From positions 1-50,073 of the forward strand of contig JAFSLQ010000030.1 in the NCBI GenBank assembly GCA_017448355.1: a stretch of 50,073 nucleotides of DNA, read 5' to 3'. The notes below the pieces were generated by a model. The model saw only the letters and a program-made list of their open reading frames with translations. It was not told the DNA's origin and ran no database searches. Position 1 is the first letter of the stretch, and every line of letters starts with the position of its first letter. The translations under genes and the position numbers were made by a program. Shown here piece after piece: positions 15,311 through 24,191 of this stretch. This DNA is from Clostridia bacterium (GTDB lineage: Bacteria; Bacillota; Clostridia; Christensenellales; Borkfalkiaceae).

Positions 15311-15444
15311 ATATATACCTCCTAAATATTTAATTGTTTTGATTTTCTCGTCTGCGTGTATCACTACCGCAGACGCCTACACAATCATAGCCCCACCTCC
15401 TTTTATATAATGCTATTATACCGTATCTTTGAACCAAATCATAG

Positions 15445-15480
15445 AAAAAAACGAGAAGAATTAAATCTTCCCGTTTTTTT
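15445..15480 (-). terminator. Terminator after rloB
   Basis: ACGaGAAGA and TCTTCcCGT form a stem flanked by A6 and T7 runs; on the minus strand the exit is T-rich. It lies directly after the rloB stop. Confidence 0.75.
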
Positions 15481-15485
15481 GTTTG

Positions 15486-16106
15486 TTATTTAACAGTTAA
15501 TTTTAATGCCTCAACAAGTTTATAAACGTTAGTGCTTGAATTCCACTCCCAAATACATGGTCTTGAGTTCTCTCCATATCTTTGCTTGTGTTCTTTCATC
15601 CTTGTTTGGTATACAACTTTTGCGTTTTCTATAGCAGTTTCATAATATGGAATAAAATACTTTTTTAATTGTTCTTCCGATGTCTTATCATATTCTAATC
15701 CTGCCTTTTTAGAATTCAAATATTCCGTTAACTCTTCCTCGTGTTGCCTTGTATCCATCGGCTTTTTACATTTTTGAAAATGAGAAATTAACCATACTTC
15801 AAATGCTAAATTAGAAAAAGCACATTTTATACTACATCTCTCTGCTAACTGTATTGCTGGAATTAATCTATTATCTTCACTGGTTTTATCAACATCAAAA
15901 ACAACCCAGATTTGATTTGCTTCTCCAATGTAACGTTTAGCATATTCAACCAAGCCTAGTGGATCTGCATTTTGAAATTCAATTTTTACATCAAAGATAC
16001 TTTTCTTTGCTCTTAATAAAGTGAAATAATTGTATTCTGTTTCTTTACCATTAGTGATGATGTAAAATTTATCACGAGATGGCTTCAAATCTTTTCTTCG
16101 TCTCAT
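15486..16106 (-). CDS. RloB-family protein (AbiLii-like), TOPRIM-related
   Basis: 206 residues. The RloB/AbiLii pattern is clear: KFYIITNGKETEYNYFTLL at the N-terminus (the conserved Glu of a TOPRIM-like fold), IWVVFDVDKTSEDNRLIPAI carrying the DxD metal site, and CAFSNLAFEVWLISHF. RloB proteins are predicted metal-dependent nucleases that work with a RloA ATPase in phage defence. It begins 8 bases after the rloA stop, so the two are one operon. Other RloAB pairs sit inside restriction-modification loci, as here. Nuclease activity is inferred. Confidence 0.9.
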   Translation of the reverse strand: MRRRKDLKPSRDKFYIITNGKETEYNYFTLLRAKKSIFDVKIEFQNADPLGLVEYAKRYIGEANQIWVVFDVDKTSEDNRLIPAIQLAERCSIKCAFSNLAFEVWLISHFQKCKKPMDTRQHEEELTEYLNSKKAGLEYDKTSEEQLKKYFIPYYETAIENAKVVYQTRMKEHKQRYGENSRPCIWEWNSSTNVYKLVEALKLTVK

Positions 16107-16114
16107 ATTTCACC

Positions 16115-17416
16115 TCATAAATTGTCAGTCATGTTCGGAAGTGAAGAATAGAAACCAGCCAAATATTTTTTACTAAACAAATCATTTTTACGAACGTTTT
16201 TATAGTCAGATAACGCGACCAAATAACTTTCTCCTTGTTCGTTTTTACTTGTGAAGTAAATTTGATCTCTTCTTAAATCTTCATCCATAATCATCACATT
16301 ATGAGCTGTACAAACAAGTTGTGAGTTTTTGGGGTTATTGTCAATTGAGTTAAACAATTTAATTAAGAAATCTGCAACTAAAAAATGTAGTTTTGCATCC
16401 ATTTCGTCAATTAAAATTACTCTGCCTTGATCAAGAGCAGCAAGAATCCAACCTAAATAGCACAGCAGTCTTTCTGTGCCTTCAGAATTAAATCCCTTAT
16501 CCTTAAAGAGCATAACATTCTTTTTGCCGACTTTCTTACCGTTCTTATTATATATGTCAAAGAAGGTCTCCATGTCTATATTAAACAGGTTATTTTCTTC
16601 TTGTTTTAATTGACCACGAAATGCATTTGGTTGAATTTGTAATTGTGTATTTAACCTAAGCACATCGTTGATATCCGCCATATTTGCCACTTTATCTTTT
16701 TTGACTCTAATATCGCGAATACCTATATCGGCAAGTTCCAAAATAGCCAACGCTTTATCTCTATATTTGCCGCTTTCCAGCGTATAAATATCAAGACTGT
16801 TAGCATTATTTTCAAATACTATTAATAAGTTTTGAAACCAACTCATAACATCATTTAAATATTGATTTATATCCAAATGAAAATTACCACCAACTGATAA
16901 GAATAGTGAATTAGGTGCAAGATTTATTAGTCTTGAAGCGGTTTTATCTAACCCCATTATGTCCAATTGGTTGCCCTTTCTATAAAATACATGAGTTAGC
17001 CTTTCTTTCCTTTTATCCAGCCATTCTGCCGTCACAATACTACCTTGTAAAGTAAAGCCGTACTTATAGAAAGTACCATTTTGAATAAATTCTACTTCAA
17101 ATAAAGTATCTTCACTAAAGGCATAATCATAGAACGCAAAATACTCATTGTTTCTAACTATAGGCATTTGAGAAGCAGAAAATAGAATTACATTCTTCAT
17201 ATATGCTAATGCTTTTATTACATTTGATTTGCCTGATGCGTTTGCGCCAAAAATTACAGCTGATTTTAATAACTCGTTTTCATCTTTTGGCATTATTTTT
17301 TCATCTACCGAGAAGGTATTTATGTTTTTTAATTCGGCATCTTTTACCGCTTCCATACTCAAAACATTTTCTTGATAAAATGACCTATAATTCTTAAATC
17401 TGAAATTGACTAACAT
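16115..17416 (-). CDS. RloA-family AAA15/ABC-type ATPase (AbiLi-like)
   Basis: 433 residues from ATG at 17416, which has AAGGAG at the right distance; a TTG two codons earlier is too close to it. The protein is an OLD/SMC-like ATPase of the AAA15 class: LVNFRFKNYRSFYQENVLSM, Walker A IFGANASGKSNVIKAL (57-64), Walker B RVILIDEMDAKLH near 340, and a switch His in VCTAHNVMIMDEDLRRDQIY. The middle is a long insertion replacing the coiled coil. With RloB it forms a two-gene system like lactococcal AbiL. It probably senses phage components and licenses the nuclease partner. Confidence 0.9.
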   Translation of the reverse strand: MLVNFRFKNYRSFYQENVLSMEAVKDAELKNINTFSVDEKIMPKDENELLKSAVIFGANASGKSNVIKALAYMKNVILFSASQMPIVRNNEYFAFYDYAFSEDTLFEVEFIQNGTFYKYGFTLQGSIVTAEWLDKRKERLTHVFYRKGNQLDIMGLDKTASRLINLAPNSLFLSVGGNFHLDINQYLNDVMSWFQNLLIVFENNANSLDIYTLESGKYRDKALAILELADIGIRDIRVKKDKVANMADINDVLRLNTQLQIQPNAFRGQLKQEENNLFNIDMETFFDIYNKNGKKVGKKNVMLFKDKGFNSEGTERLLCYLGWILAALDQGRVILIDEMDAKLHFLVADFLIKLFNSIDNNPKNSQLVCTAHNVMIMDEDLRRDQIYFTSKNEQGESYLVALSDYKNVRKNDLFSKKYLAGFYSSLPNMTDNL

Positions 17417-17609
17417 AATCAACTCTCCTTTTTGTAGTTATATTCTACCACTATTATACCCCATTGTCAAGTTCTTATATGCTATTTTTGCAAATTTTTT
17501 ACAAATGTGCGCATTAAGATTTTTAGGTATAAGTTAACCATTTGTATAACAAGCGGTTAATTTATATTATTGATTTTATAATTTTCTTCTTTCATGTTAA
17601 ACCAAACTA

Positions 17610-19229
17610 TTAACTTTCATGTTTTTTACCCCAAGAACGACCAAAGAGTTCTCCTCCATTAGGGAATAGCTTAATCTTAGCATACTGTTCAAGTAATGCA
17701 GACGTTTCCTCATTATAAGAATCCTGTTTATCTAACGCCACAAACACTTGTTTTTTGCAATTGATATATTGATTAATAATGTTTCCGACGCCCTCATCTG
17801 ATATCTGTTTTAATAAAACGGAATCATGTACTAAAATCGGAAGTTTGGTAAGATGCGCAATTGCCAAATCAAAAACCACTAATCCTTTATACGCAATGCC
17901 AGTACCAGTATCATTTGGAGTTATAAAATGATAATTTGATTCAGTAAAATGAATGATTGGCGCATTATAATGATCCACATACAATTTTTTATTTATTGTA
18001 TCCATCTCCACATTAATGTCTTTTTCTATCAAACCAAGTTGTTCAAGTTTTATATTTGTCAAACTCTCTTCATCCGCCTTTTTAATACGAATAAGTTCCT
18101 CTGCTTTGCAGAACGCATCGTTTTCTCGTTTCAATCTCTCAATTATTTTCAAAAAAGTAGCATGTCTCTGCAATATAATCTTCGACAGTTTGGGATTATG
18201 TATTAACCCTTTTAATTCGTTTTCTAATGTTTCAATTATCTCATTATATTCTTTAATTTGTCTTTCAAGTTTTCTTTTTTCTTCTTGTAATTCACTTTTA
18301 AATACGACAGATATTTGCTTATGAAAATGTTCAATCTCATCAATATGTTTGATATTAATATTGGGGAAAAACTCTTGTAGTTCGTGGGTTGCTTCCGTAG
18401 TTGTCGAAAACCTATAAGCTTCATTCTCTTTGATTGTAGTAAGTCGGCTTAGTATATTGCTACGTATACGTTTAACACGTGACAGTCTGTTCTTAATTGA
18501 AATCGCCTCTTCTGATGCAGCCGAATCTATATCAAAAAATCCCGTATCCAATTCTTTTGAAATTTTTTCAATTTCATAGTTTAATCTTTCTATTTCTTTT
18601 TCGTTATTCTTGTAATTTTGTTTGCTTATTTTTGCTATATAATTCAACTTCTGTGCTTTATCAAAAGTATCATAAGCTTTTTTAGATGATTCTGCACGGA
18701 TTGCAATCTCTTCTATAGGTTTATATTTATCAAATAGTTTTAATAATGCCCATATAGCGTCCTTTTCTTTTTCTTTTGGAGTATAATGCAGGGGATGTTT
18801 TTCATCGCAGTTTTCCTTCCCGTAAACACGAATATATCTTCCAACAGCATTCCTAAAAGTTAATCCATACAATTTCATGTCATACATTTTTGATAGCCAA
18901 TCACAGTATTCATCAAGTGATATAGAATTTATTTTGTTATACCTTTCATCGCATTTCCAAACTATATTTCTATCCAGTATAGAACGTGAAAAATAATACA
19001 TCTCGTTTGCAAATTTAAATTTAAAATATATGTCATGTTCTTCAACATTATTAACTATGTCAAAGGCATCAGAATACGTGTTCCCACCAAAAACATAATC
19101 TATTATAAGCATTAATGTTGATTTACCTATAGAATTATCTCCGGCATTTGTTCCTAACACCACATTGAATCCGTCTGAAAACTCAATTTTTTGTTGATGA
19201 AATTCCTTACAATAAATTTCACAAAGCAT
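17610..19229 (-). CDS. DUF2326-type SMC-like ATPase of an ABC three-component system
   Basis: 539 residues from ATG at 19229, behind AAGGAGGTG. The N-terminus has LCEIYCKEFHQQKIEFSDG and the P-loop GTNAGDNSIGKSTLMLIIDY (about 26-45). A long coiled coil follows (about 190-400, rich in Lys/Glu: ENDAFCKAEELIRIKKADEE). The C-terminal head has GTGIAYKGLVVFDLAIAHL as the signature region and LPILVHDSVLLKQ as the Walker-B-like strand. This architecture is the DUF2326 branch of ABC ATPases that occurs with a small middle component and a variable effector (ABC-3C). Both partners lie directly upstream and overlap. It probably detects foreign DNA and triggers the HNH effector. Confidence 0.85.
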   Translation of the reverse strand: MLCEIYCKEFHQQKIEFSDGFNVVLGTNAGDNSIGKSTLMLIIDYVFGGNTYSDAFDIVNNVEEHDIYFKFKFANEMYYFSRSILDRNIVWKCDERYNKINSISLDEYCDWLSKMYDMKLYGLTFRNAVGRYIRVYGKENCDEKHPLHYTPKEKEKDAIWALLKLFDKYKPIEEIAIRAESSKKAYDTFDKAQKLNYIAKISKQNYKNNEKEIERLNYEIEKISKELDTGFFDIDSAASEEAISIKNRLSRVKRIRSNILSRLTTIKENEAYRFSTTTEATHELQEFFPNINIKHIDEIEHFHKQISVVFKSELQEEKRKLERQIKEYNEIIETLENELKGLIHNPKLSKIILQRHATFLKIIERLKRENDAFCKAEELIRIKKADEESLTNIKLEQLGLIEKDINVEMDTINKKLYVDHYNAPIIHFTESNYHFITPNDTGTGIAYKGLVVFDLAIAHLTKLPILVHDSVLLKQISDEGVGNIINQYINCKKQVFVALDKQDSYNEETSALLEQYAKIKLFPNGGELFGRSWGKKHES

Positions 19230-19452
19230 AGTGCAACACCTCCTTATCATCTTTCTTAAATAAATCTAATGTGCCCAAAGCAAACAAAAAATCTAACGCA
19301 TCAATAAAATCGGCTATTGTTTCAAAATGATTTTCGATTTTTTTATACAATTCGTACACATACATATCTTGAGATTTTAGCAAATTTAATATCGGATAAA
19401 ATTTCCCTAATACACTTTCTTTATAAGATGTTACTTTATTTGGTAATTTCAT
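19219..19452 (-). CDS. Small middle component of the ABC three-component system
   Basis: 77 residues from ATG at 19452, preceded by GAGGTG. All-alpha with no catalytic motif: KVTSYKESVLGKFYPILNLL and IADFIDALDFLFALGTLDLF. The second segment has the winged-helix or adaptor character seen in ABC-3C middle components. It overlaps the HNH gene upstream by 17 bases and the ATPase gene downstream by 11 bases, so the three are translationally coupled. It is probably the adaptor that joins effector and ATPase. The assignment depends strongly on this context. Confidence 0.75.
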   Translation of the reverse strand: MKLPNKVTSYKESVLGKFYPILNLLKSQDMYVYELYKKIENHFETIADFIDALDFLFALGTLDLFKKDDKEVLHYAL

Positions 19453-20245
19453 CAAACACCTCACAATTCTGAACAAAAAATGCAATAACAATCTCACAGG
19501 CTTCTCTTGATGTTGATTGTGTTTTGTTTTTTAACCAATCTGCCATTTGATAAAAAATCATACTTTTATTTGAGCTCCTATCTCTCATTTTTAGATAACA
19601 ATTCCGAATTTGACCTGCAAGCACTTGCTGGTTAAAACCATTTTTGCCATCAATTTCTTTCAAACAATCTCTGACATAAGGGAAATATATGTGTACATAA
19701 CTTTCAATTCTTGTTTTAATTAACAATTCACTATTTTCAAATTTATTGGTTAAATACACTGGCTCATAGTTCAAATCTGCCAACTCCATCTCCGAAATAT
19801 TTGTCAATCTAGATATCACTATCGAGACATCCCGTTCGACATCCAAAGATCTAATTGCGTTATTTAAAGCGGATTCCGTCAATAATCGCTTTTTAATATC
19901 CAATAAGTGATTATAATCTTCAACTGTAGTATGATAATCCTGTGTTGAATGGCAGTCCAAACAGATGGCAATTTTGTTTTCAAAAGACTCAGAATTTCCT
20001 CCCAGTCTTTCTACATCCTTTAATGTTTCATATTGTGCAATAGTAGGTCTATTAGGATAAATATGAGCTATCTGGAATAACCTATTTTTTTTCTTTTGTT
20101 CTCTATAAATAAGTGCCTTCCCGCACAACGGGCAATGATGATTGACTTCCCCTAAATAAAGTGCTACATCATGTGATGAGGGGTTTTCTCTTTCTTTCAA
20201 ATACGAATCTTTTTCAATAATCTTATTTAGTTCTTCTTGTGTCAC
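19436..20245 (-). CDS. HNH nuclease effector of the ABC three-component system
   Basis: 269 residues with a GTG start at 20245 that overlaps the TGA of the preceding small ORF. A zinc-stapled HNH finger is visible: CPLC at 38-41, a catalytic His in FQIAHIYPN (H61), Asn in FENKIAIC and CLDCH (95-99). The C-terminal 150 residues are helical and match the usual effector tail that docks on the middle component. HNH enzymes cleave DNA; in this setting it would degrade phage or host DNA after the ATPase is triggered. Clear domain call, inferred role. Confidence 0.85.
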   Translation of the reverse strand: MTQEELNKIIEKDSYLKERENPSSHDVALYLGEVNHHCPLCGKALIYREQKKKNRLFQIAHIYPNRPTIAQYETLKDVERLGGNSESFENKIAICLDCHSTQDYHTTVEDYNHLLDIKKRLLTESALNNAIRSLDVERDVSIVISRLTNISEMELADLNYEPVYLTNKFENSELLIKTRIESYVHIYFPYVRDCLKEIDGKNGFNQQVLAGQIRNCYLKMRDRSSNKSMIFYQMADWLKNKTQSTSREACEIVIAFFVQNCEVFDEITK

Positions 20246-20394
20246 TTTTTTATCCTCACCAAGTCATCTGATTTTTTACTAGATACGTCTTTTGTTATAG
20301 TTACTAAAAAATCACTAAAATTTTTAAAGGAAATTACTTGCTTATACTCTTCTGTATATTCAGTTTTTCGCAAAAAATTAAATAAAAAAGCCAT
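20242..20394 (-). CDS. Small ORF (50 aa) coupled to the HNH gene
   Basis: MAFLFNFLRKTEYTEEYKQV at the start and KKSDDLVRIKK at the end. The stop codon overlaps the GTG start of the HNH gene (GTGA), which is typical of operon genes. It starts 24 bases after the Res stop. It is amphipathic at the N-terminus and basic at the end; no family is recognised. The ribosome site is weak. It could be a fourth component, a regulator, or only a leader that couples translation. Confidence 0.5.
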   Translation of the reverse strand: MAFLFNFLRKTEYTEEYKQVISFKNFSDFLVTITKDVSSKKSDDLVRIKK

Positions 20395-20418
20395 ATATAT
20401 ATCTAAAATTAAATCGCT

Positions 20419-23400
20419 TTATTTACTAACGATGTCCATCAAGTGCTGGTATGTATCAACAACATCGTAATGCACTTCGCCGTCGTTTATCATTGAAAAT
20501 AGGCGTTTAGCACAATCTATTTTTGCTTTTTCTGCACCTTTTAACTGCATACTGTCCATACTACCTTTCGTTTCTGCAACAAAGTAAATATATTTTACTT
20601 TGCCTTCGTAAAAAGCAATTGCCCAGTCAGGCGAATAATCTCCGACAGGTGTAGGAATTTTAAATCCACGTGGTAGTTTAGCATAAACGCATACTTCGTC
20701 CGTTGCCCTATCCAAATCCATAGCAAAGTTTTTCTCGGTATCGCTATCGTAAACGACGTAAGGTGTAATGTGCCTGTCCGCCTTGTATGCCTTGTCAAGC
20801 GACAAAAGATTTTTGCTGACCGTAAATATATCGCTCGAATACGGCTCTTCGTCAGTGATATTATACTTAATTTCGTCAACGAACATAGTCGCCTTTTGCT
20901 CGTCAATAAAATCAATTACCTTCGTGATAAACTCTTCGGGATTTTTAGCAAACATAGCAAAAATATCCGCACGCAATCCTTTAAGAATTTTAACAACCGT
21001 TTTACGGGTAAGTTTAGTTCCTTTGCAAATTTGTCCTATTAAATCGTAAGGTACGGAAAACCCTGCGGTATTTTTAAGAGTAGTGGTTTTTGTTTTTTCT
21101 TCGTTAAATTCTAAAATGCTTTCACCCTGCGAACCGATTGTTCGCTTATAAGTAAGTTCCGTAACAAAAAGGTCTTTATTGATAGCGGAAACAGACTTTT
21201 CAATAAGTTCGTCGCTGTCAAATTCCACGGTATAAGCGTATTTATGATTGATACGTTTCCATAACGCCTGAAACTCTTTTTGACTGAACCTTTCGTTAAG
21301 ATCGTTGTCGGTAATTTTAGGCTTGTTTGCGGAAGTAACCATTTCGTCAAGCACTTTTTCGTCAAATATCGCCTGAACGAGTTTATGAATACCGCCCGCA
21401 AGCGGTACAAGTTCTTCGGAAAGCGGCGCTAACTTGCCCGTCTCCGCGTCTTGCCTATAAGTGTCCGTAACGTTGCCGTCATCGTCGATATAATCGTTTC
21501 TGATAAGATAGCGTTCGATTTTAGCCGCTTGCTCTTTGGTAATTTCAACCAACTCGTCGCCGACCTTAATAAACTTGCCTGCAAAATATTCGCGCGTAGC
21601 TTTTGTAGGTCTTTCATAAAGTGTTTCTTTAATATCACGTTGCAAATCGCTGACAAAATCCTTATAACTGTCGCTTGCAATAACCGTCAAAACGTTTATA
21701 TCGTGAACTTTAACCGAAGAAAACGAACTATCTATTCTATCGCCTGCGGAGTTTACGCAAAGTCGCATACCGCGCCCTACTTCCTGCCGCTTGTTTATCT
21801 CGCTACCCGATTGCTTTAACGTACAAATCTGGAACACATTAGGGTTATCCCAACCTTCACGAAGTGCCGAGTGGGAGAAAATAAACCGAGTCGGCTCGTC
21901 AAACGATAAAAGCCTTTCTTTGTTCTTTAATATTAAATCGTAAGCGGAAATATCTTCGCACTCGCCCTTGCGGTTTACGGAAGAGTTTACCGCACGCCCT
22001 TTTTTATCGATAGAAAAATACCCTTTATGTGTGTCCTTTACGTCTATTGATCTAAGATACTTTATGTATGGCGTTTCGATAAGCGACATATATTCGTTTA
22101 AAACACTCATATATTCCTGCTCGAACATTACGCCAAAATCGCCTAACAACTCGTTGCCGTCTTCATCATATTGGCGGTAATGCGCTACTTCGTCAATAAA
22201 GAACAACGATAAACACTTTATACCGAGATTAAAAAGTCTTTCTTCCTTTTCAAAATGCGAAATAATAGTTTCACGAATTTGAATTTGCCGCATATCCCTT
22301 TCTGAAATATCGTTTCTGACTTCGTCCACGGACAAAGTAATACCGTTTAAGAAAGTTATCGTATTATCGACGGGATTTATCTCTTTAACAACGTAGCCGT
22401 CTTTATATTCTTCAAGCGAAATATCGGAATTGCCCTTTGATAAATCATAAAGGCTGTCGTTTACGGAAACAGTTTTCGTCGCACGGATAACGGAATTATC
22501 GGCTTTTCTCATATCGAAAGAAAGCCTTGCCATAGGCGGTTTAACGGGATCGACTAAAATTTTAGATAAGTAAACGAACCCTTCCGTGCCGTGTAAGTTT
22601 TTAAGTTCAAAGCCCTTTACTTCTATCTTTTTAACAAGTTTTTTATTGTAAGCGTCAAGCGCGTCTAAAACGTAAATAAGGTTGTGCGTGTCTCTGTGCG
22701 TTGCCGAATAGTTTAACGAGAACAGCGGATTAAAACGCTTTAACGAAGTTTGCGTTGCGTCGCCGCCTAACTTTTGCGGTTCGTCCAAAATAACGATAGG
22801 ACGGTTAGCCGCAATAACGTCTATCGGACGGCGAGAACCGAAACTGTCCTGCTTGTTGTAAATAATACGCGCCGCTTCGTTGTTCGCACCTTCTTTTAAG
22901 GACTGCGCAAACGCCTGACTGTTTATAATCATAACGTAAATATCTTTGCTCGCCGAAAAATTGTCGAGCTGGTTAAGATTTTTGCTGTTATATATAAAGA
23001 ACCTTGCCTTTTTGCCATAAGTCTCGAAGAAGTGATCTTCCATTACTTCAAAGGACTTTTTAACGCCTTCACGAATAGCGATTGACGGCACTACGACGAT
23101 AAACTTGCTCCAACCGTAAACTTTGTTTAACTCGAACATAGTTTTTATGTAGCAATAAGTTTTGCCCGTCCCCGTTTCCATCTCTATATCAAGCGAACAA
23201 CGGCAATTCTGCCCTAACGGTTTAGAAAGTGCGGAAGATTGCTTTATATTGTTTTCAAGTTGCAAACCACGGATATTTTCAAGTAATTGCGTGTCGGAAA
23301 GTGCAATGGGTGCATTTTCAAACCCGCTGCCGTCACTACTTAAAATATCGTCTTCTAAAATACCGATTTGTTTGGGCGAAGTTATGTTCCCTAAATCTCT

Positions 23401-23502
23401 TAAATAGGAAACTTTGTCCATATAAGGTTGTCCCTTAAAAACGTTTATAACGGCATTTACCGCATCCGTCTGATATTGTTGAATCTTAAATTTGAATTTC
23501 AT
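20419..23502 (-). CDS. Type III-like restriction enzyme subunit (Res): SF2 helicase-nuclease
   Basis: 1027 residues. Helicase motif I in ETGTGKTYCYIKTMFEL (109-115), motif II DEPQ in IVILDEPQKLGG, motif III-like SATHRD, motif VI region QEVGRGMRLCVN, and the WDNPNVFQICTLKQS motif V region. A C-terminal PD-(D/E)xK nuclease is suggested by SPDWAIAFYEGK and FVAETKGS. This is the layout of type III Res subunits, which translocate or switch on ATP hydrolysis and cut DNA together with Mod. The ATG overlaps the preceding stop (ATGA). Mod lies two to three genes upstream instead of adjacent, because accessory genes occupy the usual Mod-Res junction. Confidence 0.92.
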   Translation of the reverse strand: MKFKFKIQQYQTDAVNAVINVFKGQPYMDKVSYLRDLGNITSPKQIGILEDDILSSDGSGFENAPIALSDTQLLENIRGLQLENNIKQSSALSKPLGQNCRCSLDIEMETGTGKTYCYIKTMFELNKVYGWSKFIVVVPSIAIREGVKKSFEVMEDHFFETYGKKARFFIYNSKNLNQLDNFSASKDIYVMIINSQAFAQSLKEGANNEAARIIYNKQDSFGSRRPIDVIAANRPIVILDEPQKLGGDATQTSLKRFNPLFSLNYSATHRDTHNLIYVLDALDAYNKKLVKKIEVKGFELKNLHGTEGFVYLSKILVDPVKPPMARLSFDMRKADNSVIRATKTVSVNDSLYDLSKGNSDISLEEYKDGYVVKEINPVDNTITFLNGITLSVDEVRNDISERDMRQIQIRETIISHFEKEERLFNLGIKCLSLFFIDEVAHYRQYDEDGNELLGDFGVMFEQEYMSVLNEYMSLIETPYIKYLRSIDVKDTHKGYFSIDKKGRAVNSSVNRKGECEDISAYDLILKNKERLLSFDEPTRFIFSHSALREGWDNPNVFQICTLKQSGSEINKRQEVGRGMRLCVNSAGDRIDSSFSSVKVHDINVLTVIASDSYKDFVSDLQRDIKETLYERPTKATREYFAGKFIKVGDELVEITKEQAAKIERYLIRNDYIDDDGNVTDTYRQDAETGKLAPLSEELVPLAGGIHKLVQAIFDEKVLDEMVTSANKPKITDNDLNERFSQKEFQALWKRINHKYAYTVEFDSDELIEKSVSAINKDLFVTELTYKRTIGSQGESILEFNEEKTKTTTLKNTAGFSVPYDLIGQICKGTKLTRKTVVKILKGLRADIFAMFAKNPEEFITKVIDFIDEQKATMFVDEIKYNITDEEPYSSDIFTVSKNLLSLDKAYKADRHITPYVVYDSDTEKNFAMDLDRATDEVCVYAKLPRGFKIPTPVGDYSPDWAIAFYEGKVKYIYFVAETKGSMDSMQLKGAEKAKIDCAKRLFSMINDGEVHYDVVDTYQHLMDIVSK

Positions 23503-23996
23503 CTTGTTTTTCTACCTATTTGTCGTATATATTTTTTATCAAGAAAAATCAATAATTGTGCTAATTCTTCGCAAGGATTGTTTTCTTTTTCTGATAATAA
23601 AAAGATTCTTTCTTTTAGTTTTTCTTCTGAAAATATAGGTGGTCTTGGTTTGTTTTTATATATATTATTATTGAACTTTTTATACTCATAATCAAAGCTA
23701 TTTATAATATCATTTAAATCAGACAACACAAAAAATAATCGCATAATTTCCATGTTGCATTTGTTCTTCTTGAAAAATGGAGAAAATTCTTTAACAGCCA
23801 ACAATCTCTCTTCATTTCTTCGAATTAAATTTTTTACTTCTATATTTATGTTTTTATCGTTTTGCACTTTTTCAATTATTTTAGTAATATCTGGCAAACC
23901 ATCCTTGTATGTGTTATTAAAAAAATCATTTAGGAATTCTATGTACGCATTATGATATTCTCTTCCGTAATGTATAGATAAGCAAATAATTTCACG
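23499..23996 (-). CDS. -1 frame extension of a two-TM protein (C-terminal cytoplasmic part)
   Basis: Codons from 23996 read REIICLSIHYGREYHNAYIE, FLNDFFNNTYKDGLPDITKI and on to RQIGRKTR, 165 residues, ending in ATGA overlap with res. The frame has no plausible ATG or ribosome site at its beginning, and its first 20 codons overlap the zero-frame end of the gene at 23939-24175. A -1 shift on A_AAA_AAC joins the two into about 225 residues: two TM helices plus a helical cytoplasmic domain. A TTG at 23897 would be the only internal alternative start. It is either a programmed frameshift product or a gene broken by loss of one A. Confidence 0.6.
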   Translation of the reverse strand, partial: REIICLSIHYGREYHNAYIEFLNDFFNNTYKDGLPDITKIIEKVQNDKNINIEVKNLIRRNEERLLAVKEFSPFFKKNKCNMEIMRLFFVLSDLNDIINSFDYEYKKFNNNIYKNKPRPPIFSEEKLKERIFLLSEKENNPCEELAQLLIFLDKKYIRQIGRKTR

Positions 23997-24175
23997 TTTT
24001 TTATAAAGTATTCTGTCAGATAAGTAATAAAAACAACAAAAGCACTTGCAAAAACTCCTATAAAAATATCATCTAATATCTCAATAGGAAAGGTATATTT
24101 AAATATTAAAGACGCAATTATCGCAAACAAACATAAAACTATTGCTATTATTGATCCTGTTTTATATGTTCTCAT
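23939..24175 (-). CDS. Two-TM membrane protein, zero-frame product (78 aa)
   Basis: Two hydrophobic helices: GSIIAIVLCLFAIIASLIF (about 7-25) and DDIFIGVFASAFVVFITYL (about 35-53). The start at 24175 has AAGGTGG upstream and lies 16 bases after the stop of the preceding gene. The frame ends early at TAG 23941-23939. The peptide after the slippery site (VKLFAYLYITEENIIMRT) is less protein-like than the overlapping -1 frame. It is likely the N-terminal anchor of a longer protein, in the style of the other two-TM genes of this island. Confidence 0.65.
   Translation of the reverse strand: MRTYKTGSIIAIVLCLFAIIASLIFKYTFPIEILDDIFIGVFASAFVVFITYLTEYFIKNVKLFAYLYITEENIIMRT
23996..24002 (-). other. Slippery heptamer A_AAA_AAC (candidate -1 frameshift site)
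   Basis: In the zero frame the codons are ATA AAA AAC, so the heptamer is exactly in phase. A -1 slip continues as CGT GAA ATT into a 165-codon open frame. No strong downstream stem is evident by eye. Confidence 0.5.
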
Positions 24176-24191
24176 TTACCACCTTGATAGT

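Larger units (their letters stand above)
12972..15381 (-). mobile_element. IS21-family insertion sequence (istA-istB)
   Basis: Two overlapping genes in IS21 order, istA then istB, on the minus strand. The candidate ends share GTAGGCGT: at the right, read inward on the minus strand, TGTAGGCGTCTGCGG begins at 15381; at the left, GTAGGCGTTCTC begins at 12973. The implied length is about 2.4 kb, which fits the family. The terminal repeats are imperfect and no target duplication was established, so the outer limits are tentative. Both genes look intact, so it may be active. Confidence 0.75.
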
